From the NCBI RefSeq assembly GCF_038024035.1, contig NZ_CP150664.1:1922001-1986000 (forward strand): 64,000 nt of DNA, written 5' to 3'. Positions 26,696-35,759 of this stretch are shown here, piece by piece. The stretch's first letter is position 1. Every line of letters starts with the position of its first letter. Under the pieces are notes generated by a model. It saw only the letters and a list, made by a program, of their open reading frames with translations. It had not been told where the DNA came from and made no database searches. The DNA is from Polaribacter pacificus. Its GTDB lineage: Bacteria > Bacteroidota > Bacteroidia > Flavobacteriales > Flavobacteriaceae. The position numbers were made by a program, and so were the translations under genes.

Positions 26696-28036
26696 TTGGA
26701 CCCAGAACCCGCGAGTATATTTTTAACGATTGCATTTAGCATTGATTGGTTGCTAACTTTTGACAGTATCGGATTGGTACTTTTATTAATTTGTTCTGCT
26801 TTAATTTCGGGGACCGAAGTTGCTTTTTTCTCTCTTTCACAAACTGTTTTAGACAAGCATGCCGAAGAAACAAAAGGCGAGAGTCTTGTTATTCGATTGT
26901 TGCAAAGACCTAAGAAACTATTAGCAACCATTTTAATTACAAATAACTTTATTAATATCTTAATTGTTTTGTTATTTGCAAATCTTGGAGGAATTCTCTT
27001 CTCTGAGATTAATTACAATCTAAACCTCTATTTCTTTGAGGTTTCAGTTCGCTTTTTAATAGAAGTTGTTCTGGTTACCTTTTTAATTCTTTTGTTTGGA
27101 GAGGTCTTGCCAAAGGTCTATGCCACCAGAAACTCCTTGAAGTTTGCGCTACTAATGTCAAAACCAATTAAGGCACTTAATGTTGTTTTAAGTCCTTTAA
27201 GCTTGCCTCTAATAAGGCTTACAAAGATTGTAGAAAACAGATTGGGAGATCGAAGTCATGATTTTTCTGTAGAGAAATTATCACAGGCACTAGAGCTTAC
27301 CTCAGACAATGGTTCTAGTAAAGATGAGCAAAAAATATTAAAAGGAATTGTCTCTTTTGGAAATACAGAAACGGTGCAAATAATGAAGCCTCGGATTGAT
27401 ATTTTTGCCATTTCTGATGAAGAACCCTATGAAGAAGTCTTGGCTAAAATTTTAAAAAATGGGTATTCAAGAAACCCAGTATACAAGAATTCTATTGATA
27501 ATATTACAGGGGTTTTGTACGCCAAAGATTTGTTAGCTCATTTAGATAAAACAAAACTTAAATGGCAAGACCTGCAAAGAGATCCATTTTTTGTCCCTGA
27601 AAACAAAAAATTAGATGATTTGCTCAGCGAGTTTCAAGACAAGAAAAATCACTTAGCAATTGTTGTTGATGAGTATGGTGGTACTAGTGGAATTGTTACC
27701 TTAGAAGATGTTATAGAGGAGATTGTTGGGGATATTAACGATGAGTTTGATGATGAAGATCTATCGTACTCTAAATTGGATGAAAACAATTATGTTTTTG
27801 AAGGGAAAACCACCATCAAAGATTTTTGTAAGGTGATGCATGTTAAGGATGAATCTGTTTTTGAAGAAGAAAAAGGAGAGTCAGAAACCTTGGCTGGTTT
27901 TATCTTAGAAGTTTACGGAAGGTTCCCTAAAAAGGGAGAGAAAATTAGCTTTCTTAACTTTTTATTTACCATAGAGGTTCTAGATAGAAAACGCATCAAG
28001 CAGGTAAAAGTCACTCGAACACCTACTAAAGTTTAG
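26696..28036 (+). CDS. gldE: Gliding motility-associated protein GldE (CNNM/CBS family)
   Basis: A 446-residue membrane protein with a DUF21/CNNM transmembrane region (residues ~20-190), a CBS pair (~215-335, including ILKNGYSRNPVYKNSIDNIT and VVDEYGGTSGIVTLEDVIEE), and a CorC_HlyC C-terminal domain. In gliding flavobacteria GldE works with the lipoprotein GldD. The only sensible start is TTG at 26696 (MDPEPAS), as no ATG occurs before the first helix. The mutY-ssb-gldE order supports the name, but gldD does not follow. The next gene is convergent ctaA with a 4-bp overlap. A generic ion-transport CNNM role is the alternative. Confidence 0.88.
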   Translation: MDPEPASIFLTIAFSIDWLLTFDSIGLVLLLICSALISGTEVAFFSLSQTVLDKHAEETKGESLVIRLLQRPKKLLATILITNNFINILIVLLFANLGGILFSEINYNLNLYFFEVSVRFLIEVVLVTFLILLFGEVLPKVYATRNSLKFALLMSKPIKALNVVLSPLSLPLIRLTKIVENRLGDRSHDFSVEKLSQALELTSDNGSSKDEQKILKGIVSFGNTETVQIMKPRIDIFAISDEEPYEEVLAKILKNGYSRNPVYKNSIDNITGVLYAKDLLAHLDKTKLKWQDLQRDPFFVPENKKLDDLLSEFQDKKNHLAIVVDEYGGTSGIVTLEDVIEEIVGDINDEFDDEDLSYSKLDENNYVFEGKTTIKDFCKVMHVKDESVFEEEKGESETLAGFILEVYGRFPKKGEKISFLNFLFTIEVLDRKRIKQVKVTRTPTKV

Positions 28037-29076
28037 GCGCCAATCTCTTTTGCCTTTCTGCTTTGTAGCCACAAATAACATTGCAATCCAAATAAAACAG
28101 CTCCTGCTAGTAAATGAGTTGCTTGTGTTCCTAAAGGGAAGGAAGCATAATACATTAAGATCCCAGTTAAAGTTTCTAAGAAGAGTAAGCCTAGAATCCA
28201 ATTAACTAAAGAGTAGCCTAGATTTTTAACCTGATTGATATAAAACAATCCAAGATTTACTGCTATTATGGCGATGGTAAATGATCGGTGAAAGTAAAAC
28301 TTAAAGTTTGGATTTAACAGGCTGTAATTTTTATTCTCAAAACCAAATAATTTAACCTGCTCATCTATAAATTGACGTACCTGAGTTCCCAACGCAATCT
28401 GTATCAAAGAGAAAACGACAGAGATAATAAGTAATTTATTAAATAAAGAATGGTAAGGATGTGCTTTTTTAGGTTTTGAACTCAACGTTGTTGCGGAGAT
28501 ATACATCAAACGCAGTAAGATTCCAATAATTACTAATCCACCGACCATGTGTATGGTAATAATGGTAGGTTTTAGATTCGAATCTACGACTGTTTTTCCT
28601 AGCCATGCTTGCACGAGCATTAAGAAAAAGGCCAAGAAAGAAAGCGCGACTATTTCTTTGTTTTCTTTTCTGTAAGCCCAAGCGCTAATAAGTAAAAAAA
28701 CAAAAGCAAACCCAGCAAGTACAGAAGTTAATCGGTTAATGTATTCTGTCCAGGTGTGATATTTGTTAAAGCTTGCGTAATTGTGTTTGGTGTATTTTTC
28801 CCAGTTATTTAAATTAAAATTGGCACCAGAAGTCAATCTTTTTTGAGCGACAAAAAGTGCCTTATCCTTAATGATAATCATGCCTTTGTTGTATGCTGCA
28901 TCTGGTTTCCAGGTAATCTGATCTTCAGAGGTGGGTGGAATATAATAGCCAAAACACTTTGGCCAATCAGGGCAGCCCATCCCAGAGCCAGTCATACGAA
29001 CAACAGAGCCTGCTAAAAAAATAACATAGACTGATATAAGAGCAATCTTAACAAATAAAGGGAAGCGTTTTTTCAA
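28033..29076 (-). CDS. ctaA: Heme A synthase (CtaA/COX15 family)
   Basis: A 347-residue inner-membrane enzyme that oxidises heme O to heme A for cytochrome oxidase. It has about eight helices in two four-helix halves. Expected heme-ligand histidines occur in the context HTWTEYINRLTSV, IHMVGGL, YFHRSF and ATHLLAG. The start of the protein has the cysteine-containing MTGSGMGCPDWPKCFG loop typical of the Bacteroidota form. An HMA-domain lipoprotein gene is just upstream (13 bp) on the same strand. The heme O synthase gene ctaB begins at 63734 of this window. Confidence 0.94.
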   Translation of the reverse strand: MKKRFPLFVKIALISVYVIFLAGSVVRMTGSGMGCPDWPKCFGYYIPPTSEDQITWKPDAAYNKGMIIIKDKALFVAQKRLTSGANFNLNNWEKYTKHNYASFNKYHTWTEYINRLTSVLAGFAFVFLLISAWAYRKENKEIVALSFLAFFLMLVQAWLGKTVVDSNLKPTIITIHMVGGLVIIGILLRLMYISATTLSSKPKKAHPYHSLFNKLLIISVVFSLIQIALGTQVRQFIDEQVKLFGFENKNYSLLNPNFKFYFHRSFTIAIIAVNLGLFYINQVKNLGYSLVNWILGLLFLETLTGILMYYASFPLGTQATHLLAGAVLFGLQCYLWLQSRKAKEIGA

Positions 29077-29089
29077 AATCAGCTGATTT

Positions 29090-29458
29090 TTATTTACCCG
29101 GAGTTTCTTCTAGAACTTCTTTAACCTCTTTTACAGTGTACAAATCACCACCAGCGATTCCATTGACAAAGGTTTCAATTTCTTTGGCAGATATTTGGTT
29201 TGCATCATATTCTACAAGACCTAAACTGTCTGTAAAGATTACTTTAGCATTGGTAATTCCCGCCATTTTTGAAAGTTTTGATTGGATGGTTTTTGCGCAG
29301 CCAATTTCACAGGTCATTCCAGAAATAGCTAAAGCTATTTTTTTTGGATTAGGTTCTTTTTGAACAAGGACTTCGTTGGTATTTTGTGTTTCTGATTTAC
29401 AAGAAATAAGTGTGCTAGTTGCAAGTAAAACAGCAAAAACTAGTTTGTGAATTTTCAT
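29090..29458 (-). CDS. Lipoprotein with heavy-metal-associated (HMA) domain, CX3C variant
   Basis: A 122-residue protein. A lipoprotein signal (lipobox ending TLISC, Cys20) is followed by a short linker and one HMA domain (~residues 38-105). The metal loop reads GMTCEIGC, with cysteines 50 and 54 separated by three residues instead of the usual two. It precedes ctaA in a probable two-gene unit, which suggests delivery or sensing of copper for heme-copper oxidase assembly at the membrane surface. That role is inference; metal specificity cannot be read from the sequence. Confidence 0.85.
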   Translation of the reverse strand: MKIHKLVFAVLLATSTLISCKSETQNTNEVLVQKEPNPKKIALAISGMTCEIGCAKTIQSKLSKMAGITNAKVIFTDSLGLVEYDANQISAKEIETFVNGIAGGDLYTVKEVKEVLEETPGK

Positions 29459-29558
29459 AATTGAAAGAAGTTATTTTAAGATAGTACAAAGTTATTAATA
29501 AATTGCTTTAAAACGGTATTTTTGAGCGATTTTTGCACTGTCTTAAATAGCATATAGT

Positions 29559-30431
29559 ATGAAAGTAGCCTATCAAAAATGGTTATATTTAAGTATCCTA
29601 GCATTGGTGTGGGGTAGCTCTTTTATTTTGATGAAAAAAGCGCTTATAAGCCTAAGTCCAATTCAGTTAGGTGCTTTGCGAATCGTAATAGCAGCACTTT
29701 TTTTATTTCTTATCGGATTTAAGAGTCTAAAGAAGATTCAAAAAAAACATTGGAAGTACATTCTTGCCACTGCGCTATTTGGTACTTTTTTTCCTGTTTT
29801 TTTATTCGCTTATGCGGTTAAAGGTATTGATAGTTCTATCGTTTCAATACTTAATTCACTAACGCCATTTAATACATTGCTCTTTGGTGCTTGGGTCTTT
29901 GGATTCCATTTTAAAAAGGGGCAATTAATTGGAGTGTTTATCGGATTGATAGGAACTGTTCTTCTAATTTTAAACGGCGCTGATTTGCATCCAAACCAAA
30001 ATTATGCTTCTGCTTTTTTAATTGTAATCGCCTCTGTGGGCTATGCTTTTAATGTAAACATTGTTAAGAAGTATTTGAGTGATTTAAGTGCATTAAGCAT
30101 TGTGGTTGGAAATTTTTTAATCTTATTTATACCAGCGTTAATCGTACTTGCTTCTACAGGGTTTTTTACAGACTTTGAATTGAAAACTCCTCAGTTACAC
30201 TCGTTAGGGTATATTACCATATTGGCGATTTTTGGTACCGGTATCGCAAAGGTGATATACAATAAAATGGTGCACTTAGCCAATCCTCTTTTTGCTTCTT
30301 CTGTTACCTATCTTATTCCAATAGTCGCTGTGATGTGGGGCATGTTAGATGGTGAGCAATTAAGTTTGACTCAGCTCTTAGCAGGAGGTATTATATTGTT
30401 TGGGGTGTATTTGAGCAATACCGCTAAGTAA
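29559..30431 (+). CDS. EamA/DMT family transporter
   Basis: A 290-residue inner-membrane protein with ten predicted helices made of two EamA repeats (residues ~8-140 and ~150-288). It starts with KWLYLSILALVWGSSFILMKK, a typical EamA opening. Members export amino acids, metabolites or nucleosides, and the substrate is not evident here. It is a single gene between the divergent HMA-lipoprotein gene and the rplU promoter. Confidence 0.92.
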   Translation: MKVAYQKWLYLSILALVWGSSFILMKKALISLSPIQLGALRIVIAALFLFLIGFKSLKKIQKKHWKYILATALFGTFFPVFLFAYAVKGIDSSIVSILNSLTPFNTLLFGAWVFGFHFKKGQLIGVFIGLIGTVLLILNGADLHPNQNYASAFLIVIASVGYAFNVNIVKKYLSDLSALSIVVGNFLILFIPALIVLASTGFFTDFELKTPQLHSLGYITILAIFGTGIAKVIYNKMVHLANPLFASSVTYLIPIVAVMWGMLDGEQLSLTQLLAGGIILFGVYLSNTAK

Positions 30432-30491
30432 GGTATTTGTTCTCTGAGTTTTATAAAAGCTTGAGGCAGAAAAAATTACTTTTTATAAAAA

Positions 30492-30521
30492 TTGTAAATT
30501 CACAATAAAAATGTATATTTG
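30492..30521 (+). promoter_or_regulatory. Promoter of rplU-rpmA (TTG-N19-TATATTTG)
   Basis: TTG at 30492-30494 and TATATTTG at 30514-30521 are separated by 19 bp, the ideal Bacteroidota arrangement. GCACCCGC follows directly, leaving a leader of about 55 nt before rplU. Confidence 0.8.
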
Positions 30522-30580
30522 CACCCGCATTTTCATTAAGAAGATGCATTCATAAAGTATTAATACGCAAAACTAATAGT

Positions 30581-31084
30581 ATGTACGCAATCGTAGAGAT
30601 AGCAGGGCAGCAGTTTAAAGTAGCAAAAGACCAAAAGGTATACGTTCATCGTTTACAAGGAGAAGAAGGATCAAAAGTAACTTTTGATAATGTTCTTTTA
30701 GTAGCAGATAATGGAACGGTAACTATTGGCGCCCCAGCTATAGAAGGAGCCGCAGTAACGGCTAAGATTTTAGGTCACCTTAAAGGTGATAAAGTAATCG
30801 TTTTTAAGAAAAAACGTAGAAAAGGTTACAAAAAGAAAAACGGACATCGTCAGTATTTGAGCGAGATTCAAATTGAATCTATCGCTTCAACTGGTGCTAA
30901 AAAAACAGCAAAAAAAGAAGCAGCTCCTAAAAAAGCAGCTCCTAAAGCTGAGGTAAAAGAATCAGCTACTGTTGATTATAGCTCAATGACTGTTGCAGAA
31001 TTAAAAGCTGCCGCTAAAGAACAAGGTATCTCTGGATATACTTCTTTAAAGAAAGCAGAATTAATTGAAGCGTTAACTAAATAA
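30581..31084 (+). CDS. rplU: 50S ribosomal protein L21 with C-terminal SAP/Rho-N-like extension
   Basis: Residues 1-103 are ordinary bL21 (MYAIVEIAGQQFKVAKDQKV, then KKKRRKGYKKKNGHRQYLSEIQI). Beyond these the protein continues for ~64 residues. A Lys/Ala/Pro-rich linker (AKKEAAPKKAAPK) leads to a small helical domain, VAELKAAAKEQGISGYTSLK, ending ELIEALTK. This resembles the SAP/Rho N-terminal motif known to bind nucleic acid. Total length is 167 residues against ~103 usual. The gene is followed by rpmA after 26 bp. The extension is in frame and looks intact. Confidence 0.95.
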   Translation: MYAIVEIAGQQFKVAKDQKVYVHRLQGEEGSKVTFDNVLLVADNGTVTIGAPAIEGAAVTAKILGHLKGDKVIVFKKKRRKGYKKKNGHRQYLSEIQIESIASTGAKKTAKKEAAPKKAAPKAEVKESATVDYSSMTVAELKAAAKEQGISGYTSLKKAELIEALTK

Positions 31085-31110
31085 GAAACCAATTTTAAAA
31101 CCATAGAATC

Positions 31111-31371
31111 ATGGCACATAAAAAAGGAGTAGGTAGTTCGAAGAATGGTAGAGAATCAGAATCGAAACGACTAGGAGTTAAAATTTTTGGAGGACAAGCT
31201 GCAATTGCAGGAAATATCATTGTTCGTCAAAGAGGAACCACGCACAACCCAGGAGAGAATGTATATATGGGGAAAGACCATACTTTACATGCTAAAGTTG
31301 ATGGAGTTGTACAATTTCAAAAGAAAAGAGATAATAAATCATATGTTTCTGTAGACCCATTTGAGGTTTAG
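31111..31371 (+). CDS. rpmA: 50S ribosomal protein L27
   Basis: An 86-residue protein of the large subunit near the peptidyl-transferase centre. It starts [20 protein letters not shown] and has the conserved [16 protein letters not shown]. There is no N-terminal cleavable extension of the Firmicutes type. It is the second gene of the rplU-rpmA operon and is followed by a strong terminator. Confidence 0.98.
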   Translation: MAHKKGVGSSKNGRESESKRLGVKIFGGQAAIAGNIIVRQRGTTHNPGENVYMGKDHTLHAKVDGVVQFQKKRDNKSYVSVDPFEV

Positions 31372-31393
31372 TAGACTAGATTTTATAATTATT

Positions 31394-31430
31394 AAAACCG
31401 CTTAAACATTTATTTGTTTAAGCGGTTTTT
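31394..31430 (+). terminator. Terminator of rplU-rpmA
   Basis: A perfect 15-bp stem (AAAACCGCTTAAACA / TGTTTAAGCGGTTTT) with a six-base loop ends in a T-run. Confidence 0.9.
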
Positions 31431-31498
31431 GTTTTCTAGCAAACTTTGTTTTATATCTAACAATCTTTGGTTAACTTTAAAGTCTAAATCAGCTACAA

Positions 31499-33436
31499 AT
31501 GAAATTTACATTAAGGCTCTTTCTCTTGTTTTTTTATAGTTATACAACTGCTCAAGTAGTATTGCCAAAAATATCAGAGTTACCAGAGACTAAAATTAAG
31601 ATTGAAAAATTTATCATTGAGAGTCAACTTGATTCTGCTTCTTATTATTTAAGACAACTAGAAGAAGACGATTATGATAAAGAGATCTACACAGAGTTAA
31701 TTGAAGGGAATCAAATATCATATAAAGATTTTTACAGTTTTGTTTCTAGGCTAGGAAATAGACGTTCTTTATATTATGACAAGGTTTCTGATTTTATAAA
31801 TCGCTTTTTAATACCACCTACAGACACAAAAAAAATTAATCTTGATTATGTTGAGATTAAATGGACTCAAATTACCAAGCTAAGAGACGATGTTAGTTTG
31901 GAGAAAGCATCTAAAGAACAAGAGAAGGCATTGCAGTACGTGTCTAAATTTGATCCATCCGATAAAGATGTTCAAAGAACACTTATAAAAATGAACACAC
32001 ATCCTATCGTGATGTATTTGATTCAAAAAGATATAAAAAAAGGAAAAGAACTTACCTTACAGAGTTTAGAAACGGCTAGACAACTAGGAGATATACAGTT
32101 AGAAATTGGATTTTTATACCATTTATCAGATTTTTTACTTTTAGAAAGAAATCTAGATGAGTATATAAAAATCAGTGAAGAAAGTCTTCTTTTAGAAGAG
32201 AAATTACCAAGAGTAAGCTCATACTACCACAGTACTGTTGAGCATTTAATAGATGCATATATTTTTAAAGGAGGTCATAATGAAAGAGTAGTTTCGTTGA
32301 TTCATATTTTAAATGATGATTTTGAAACAACAATGTACACTTCAATTTTATATGCAAAATTAATTACCAAACTCGAAAAGAACTCTCCATTAAAAAATGA
32401 AATTTTACAAAAATTTGAGGCAAAAGACATTCCGACTTTAGTTGGTAAATTAGATATTTTAGGCAAAAATTTAAATTCAAACGATTTGTTTAGATTGTAT
32501 ACTGAATGTTCTAATGTATTGGAAGTGTATGGTTTTTATCCACAGGCTATTGCATATAAAGACAAAGCTATTGAGCTGAACAGAAAAATTTACTCTGAAG
32601 AACTGTCCAATTCTTTGGCAAACTTTAAAACAGAACAAGCTGTTGCCGTTAAAGAAAAAGAAATTGACTTTGAGAAAGAAAAAACAAAGCTGTATGGTGT
32701 GATTGCAGGTTTAGCAGGTTTATTTTTACTGATAAGTTTGTATGTTATTATTAAAATGAGAAAGCAATCTAAAGAATTGTCAGAAAAAAACAGAATTATA
32801 AAAAAGGCCTTAAAAGAAAAAGAGTTTTTAATTAAAGAGGTACATCATCGCGTTAAAAATAACTTCCAAGTAGTATCGAGTTTATTAGAACTGCAAAGCA
32901 AAGGTATCGAAGATAAAAAAGCCTTAGAGCTTGCTAATGAAGGGAAAAACAGAGTCAAATCAATGGCTTTGATTCATCAAAAATTATATCAAAACAACAC
33001 CGGGTTGGTCGATTTTGATGAGTACATTCGCCTTTTGGTAAAAGAGCTTTCCTCTTTAAATACAGATGGGAAAGAAGTGCAAACCAACATTGAATCTAAG
33101 CATATGTTTTTTGATGTTGATACTGCCATACCACTTGGGCTTATCATCAATGAAATTATCACCAACAGCTATAAGTATGCCTTTTCTAAAGACAGGAGCA
33201 ACACCCTAGACATCTCTATACAAAAGGATGGTGATGATGACTATACCTTAACGGTATCAGACAATGGGCCAGGAATTGATAGTGCTGTTGAAACAAGAAA
33301 ATCAAAAAGCCTCGGTTTGCGTTTAATTTCTAGGTTGGTAAAGCAGCTTCAAGGAACTCTTGAGCAGACCAATTCTGGTGGCGCAAAATTTACCATTCAT
33401 TTTAAAGATATTAGAATTAGACATGCAGTAGATTAA
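31499..33436 (+). CDS. Sensor histidine kinase (HisKA_2 type) with TPR-like sensor region
   Basis: A 645-residue two-component kinase. A signal peptide (1-18) precedes a long helical, TPR-like extracytoplasmic region (~20-385). One membrane helix lies near 400-420 (LYGVIAGLAGLFLLISLYVI), followed by a HisKA_2 dimerisation domain (EVHHRVKNNFQVVSSLLELQ, histidines 449/450) and a HATPase domain (NEIITNSYKYAF, SDNGPGID). The LytTR response regulator follows after 79 bp and is surely its partner. The sensed signal is unknown; TPR-type sensors in Bacteroidota often couple to envelope state. Confidence 0.92.
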   Translation: MKFTLRLFLLFFYSYTTAQVVLPKISELPETKIKIEKFIIESQLDSASYYLRQLEEDDYDKEIYTELIEGNQISYKDFYSFVSRLGNRRSLYYDKVSDFINRFLIPPTDTKKINLDYVEIKWTQITKLRDDVSLEKASKEQEKALQYVSKFDPSDKDVQRTLIKMNTHPIVMYLIQKDIKKGKELTLQSLETARQLGDIQLEIGFLYHLSDFLLLERNLDEYIKISEESLLLEEKLPRVSSYYHSTVEHLIDAYIFKGGHNERVVSLIHILNDDFETTMYTSILYAKLITKLEKNSPLKNEILQKFEAKDIPTLVGKLDILGKNLNSNDLFRLYTECSNVLEVYGFYPQAIAYKDKAIELNRKIYSEELSNSLANFKTEQAVAVKEKEIDFEKEKTKLYGVIAGLAGLFLLISLYVIIKMRKQSKELSEKNRIIKKALKEKEFLIKEVHHRVKNNFQVVSSLLELQSKGIEDKKALELANEGKNRVKSMALIHQKLYQNNTGLVDFDEYIRLLVKELSSLNTDGKEVQTNIESKHMFFDVDTAIPLGLIINEIITNSYKYAFSKDRSNTLDISIQKDGDDDYTLTVSDNGPGIDSAVETRKSKSLGLRLISRLVKQLQGTLEQTNSGGAKFTIHFKDIRIRHAVD

Positions 33437-33515
33437 TTAGTATTGCAACTTTTGATTAAGATTTTTAAAGCATTTGTATAAAATAAAATTGATTAATACG
33501 TATCTTCGTTTATAG

Positions 33516-34238
33516 ATGGAAAAAGTTAAAATTTTAGTAGTAGAAGACGAAATCATTATTGCAGATAACATCTGTGATACACTAGAAGATTTAGGATATG
33601 AGTGTTTAGAGCCTGCAATTAATTATACTGAGGCTATCGCTATTATTGAGTCTACTGTACCTGATATTGCAATTTTAGATGTTCAACTTGCAGGTGCTAA
33701 GACAGGTATAGACCTTGCAAAAACAATCAAAGAGAAATACAATTTTCCCTTTATCTTTTTAACGTCTAATGCCGATGCTGCAACTGTAAATTTAGCCAAA
33801 GAAGTGATGCCTCCTGCTTATTTGATTAAGCCATTTAGCAAAGATGATTTGTATACCTCAATTGAGATTGCACTTCATAATTTCTCTAAAAAAATAGGGG
33901 ATATTAAAGACAATAATTTGGTCATTAAAGATTCTCTTTTTGTAAAGGATAAAGGCTTTTATAAAAAAGTGAAGTTTGAAGATATTTTATATGTAGAAAG
34001 TTCTCATGTTTATGTAGAAATCTTCCTGGCGAATAATCAGAAATTATTGGTTAGAACAAGTTTAAATGAGATACTAAATAACTTAAATGATAATTTTATA
34101 AGAGTTCATCGGGGTTATATAATTAATACAAATCACCTAAGTCAAATTAGTAGTACTGTGGTGATGGTTGCTGATAAGAATATCCCGATTGGGAAGAAGT
34201 ATCGAGAGGATATTTTAACAAAAATAAACCTAGTTTAA
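33516..34238 (+). CDS. LytTR-family response regulator
   Basis: A 240-residue regulator. The receiver domain (1-125) has the acidic pair E10/D11, the phospho-acceptor D55 (AILDVQL) and the lysine of the YLIKPFS motif. A LytTR DNA-binding domain (~140-238) shows FEDILYVESSHVYVEIF and NFIRVHRGYIINTNHLSQI. It is paired with the upstream HisKA_2 kinase. Target promoters are not evident in the window. Confidence 0.94.
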   Translation: MEKVKILVVEDEIIIADNICDTLEDLGYECLEPAINYTEAIAIIESTVPDIAILDVQLAGAKTGIDLAKTIKEKYNFPFIFLTSNADAATVNLAKEVMPPAYLIKPFSKDDLYTSIEIALHNFSKKIGDIKDNNLVIKDSLFVKDKGFYKKVKFEDILYVESSHVYVEIFLANNQKLLVRTSLNEILNNLNDNFIRVHRGYIINTNHLSQISSTVVMVADKNIPIGKKYREDILTKINLV

Positions 34239-34436
34239 GTAAATAAAGAGATTTAACTGGCTGATAAACAGATAAAACAGCTAAAAAAAACGTTTGAGAA
34301 CAAAAAACTGCAGTTTTAGAACATTTTCTATTATTTAAACAGATACATTTTTAACTTTACTTCAAAGTCTTAAACAGTTTAAATGTTATTGGGGGATAAT
34401 TATTTTAAATTTGTTAAAGAAAGATTCAGAAAAGAA

Positions 34437-34468
34437 AGCTGTTTGCCTAAGGTAGACGGCTTTTTTTT
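34437..34468 (+). terminator. Terminator before waaA
   Basis: An 11-bp stem (AGCTGTTTGCC / GGTAGACGGCT, with G-T pairs, loop TAA) is followed by eight T. The ~200 bp between the regulator gene and this hairpin hold no other supported feature. Confidence 0.7.
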
Positions 34469-34516
34469 GTAGTAAACTTAACAATGCTACTTGTTACAAT
34501 TTTGTACCTTTACGGT

Positions 34517-35758
34517 ATGAGATATATCTACAATGCACTGGTTTTTATAACGACAATTCTCCTGTCGTTGGTAGCGCTATTTCATAAAAAAATTAACCTT
34601 TTTGTAGCTGGTAGAAAACAAACTTTTGAAAAACTAACTGCTGTAAAGAATGCTCAAAATACTATTTGGTTTCACGCTGCTTCACTGGGAGAGTTTGAGC
34701 AAGGTAGACCTGTGATGGAGGCTTTTAAAGAGCAGTATCCAACATATAAAATTGTCCTTACTTTTTTTTCTCCTTCGGGATATGAAGTTAGAAAGGATTA
34801 TGGTCTGGCAGATGTCGTTTGCTATTTGCCAGTAGATTCAGAAAAGAATGTCCAGCAATTTTTAGATTTAGTGAAGCCTAAAATGGCTATTTTTATTAAG
34901 TATGAGTTTTGGCCAAATTTTTTAAACGGGCTTAAATTAAGAGAGATTCCTACCATACTTATCTCAGGCATTTTTAGACCCAATCAAATTTTTTTTAAAA
35001 AGCACGGCGGGTTTATGCTAAAAGCGTTAAAAACTTTTGATCACTTTTTTGTTCAAGATCAATCATCCAAAGAGCTCTTAAATACCTTTAATATTAACAA
35101 TGCTTCCATTTCTGGCGATACACGTTTTGATAGGGTTCACGCTATTTTAGATCAAAAAAACGATTTAGATTTTATCGATGCTTTTAAAAACAAACACTAC
35201 ACGGTTGTTGCTGGAAGTACTTGGAAAGAAGATGAAAAATTATTGGTAGACTATATCAATTCTGAGGCTTCAGAAAACACCAAATTTATCATTGCACCTC
35301 ATAATATTGTCGCTAAAGACATTGAGGCTTTAAAAAAATCGTTACAAAAAACCTGTGTCTTGTATTCGTCCAAATCAGGAAAAAATTTAGCAGACTATCA
35401 AGTTCTAATAATAGATACGATAGGTCTGCTAACAAAAATCTATTCAGCTGCAGATGTTGCTTATGTTGGAGGAGGTTTCGGTAAATCTGGGGTTCATAAT
35501 ATTTTAGAACCAGCCACATTCGGGATTCCTATAATTATAGGGCCCGTTTATGAAAAATACAAAGAAGTAGTAGACTTGGTTGCTTTAAAAAGTTGTCTTG
35601 TCGTTTCTGATAAAGAAACTTTTTCAAGTACCTTTACACAAGTGCGGACAGATGAAACATATAGGTCTCAGCTTGGTAAAACTAATCATGAGTTTATCCA
35701 AAATAATCTAGGAGCAACAAAAATGATCATGGAATATATTAATACACAATTAAAATAA
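34517..35758 (+). CDS. waaA: 3-deoxy-D-manno-octulosonic acid transferase
   Basis: A 413-residue inner-membrane-anchored enzyme that adds Kdo to lipid A in lipopolysaccharide synthesis (KdtA). An N-terminal anchor (RYIYNALVFITTILLSLVAL) is followed by the Kdo-transferase N domain (IWFHAASLGEFEQGRP, with the catalytic glutamate) and a GT-B C domain with YVGGGFGKSGVHNILEPA. The ATG at 34517 is preferred over 34484. Homologues start at the hydrophobic segment, and a TACCTTTA element (34505-34512) immediately precedes it. It is followed by the YeeE/YedE genes 1 bp after its stop. Confidence 0.94.
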   Translation: MRYIYNALVFITTILLSLVALFHKKINLFVAGRKQTFEKLTAVKNAQNTIWFHAASLGEFEQGRPVMEAFKEQYPTYKIVLTFFSPSGYEVRKDYGLADVVCYLPVDSEKNVQQFLDLVKPKMAIFIKYEFWPNFLNGLKLREIPTILISGIFRPNQIFFKKHGGFMLKALKTFDHFFVQDQSSKELLNTFNINNASISGDTRFDRVHAILDQKNDLDFIDAFKNKHYTVVAGSTWKEDEKLLVDYINSEASENTKFIIAPHNIVAKDIEALKKSLQKTCVLYSSKSGKNLADYQVLIIDTIGLLTKIYSAADVAYVGGGFGKSGVHNILEPATFGIPIIIGPVYEKYKEVVDLVALKSCLVVSDKETFSSTFTQVRTDETYRSQLGKTNHEFIQNNLGATKMIMEYINTQLK

Positions 35759-35759
35759 T

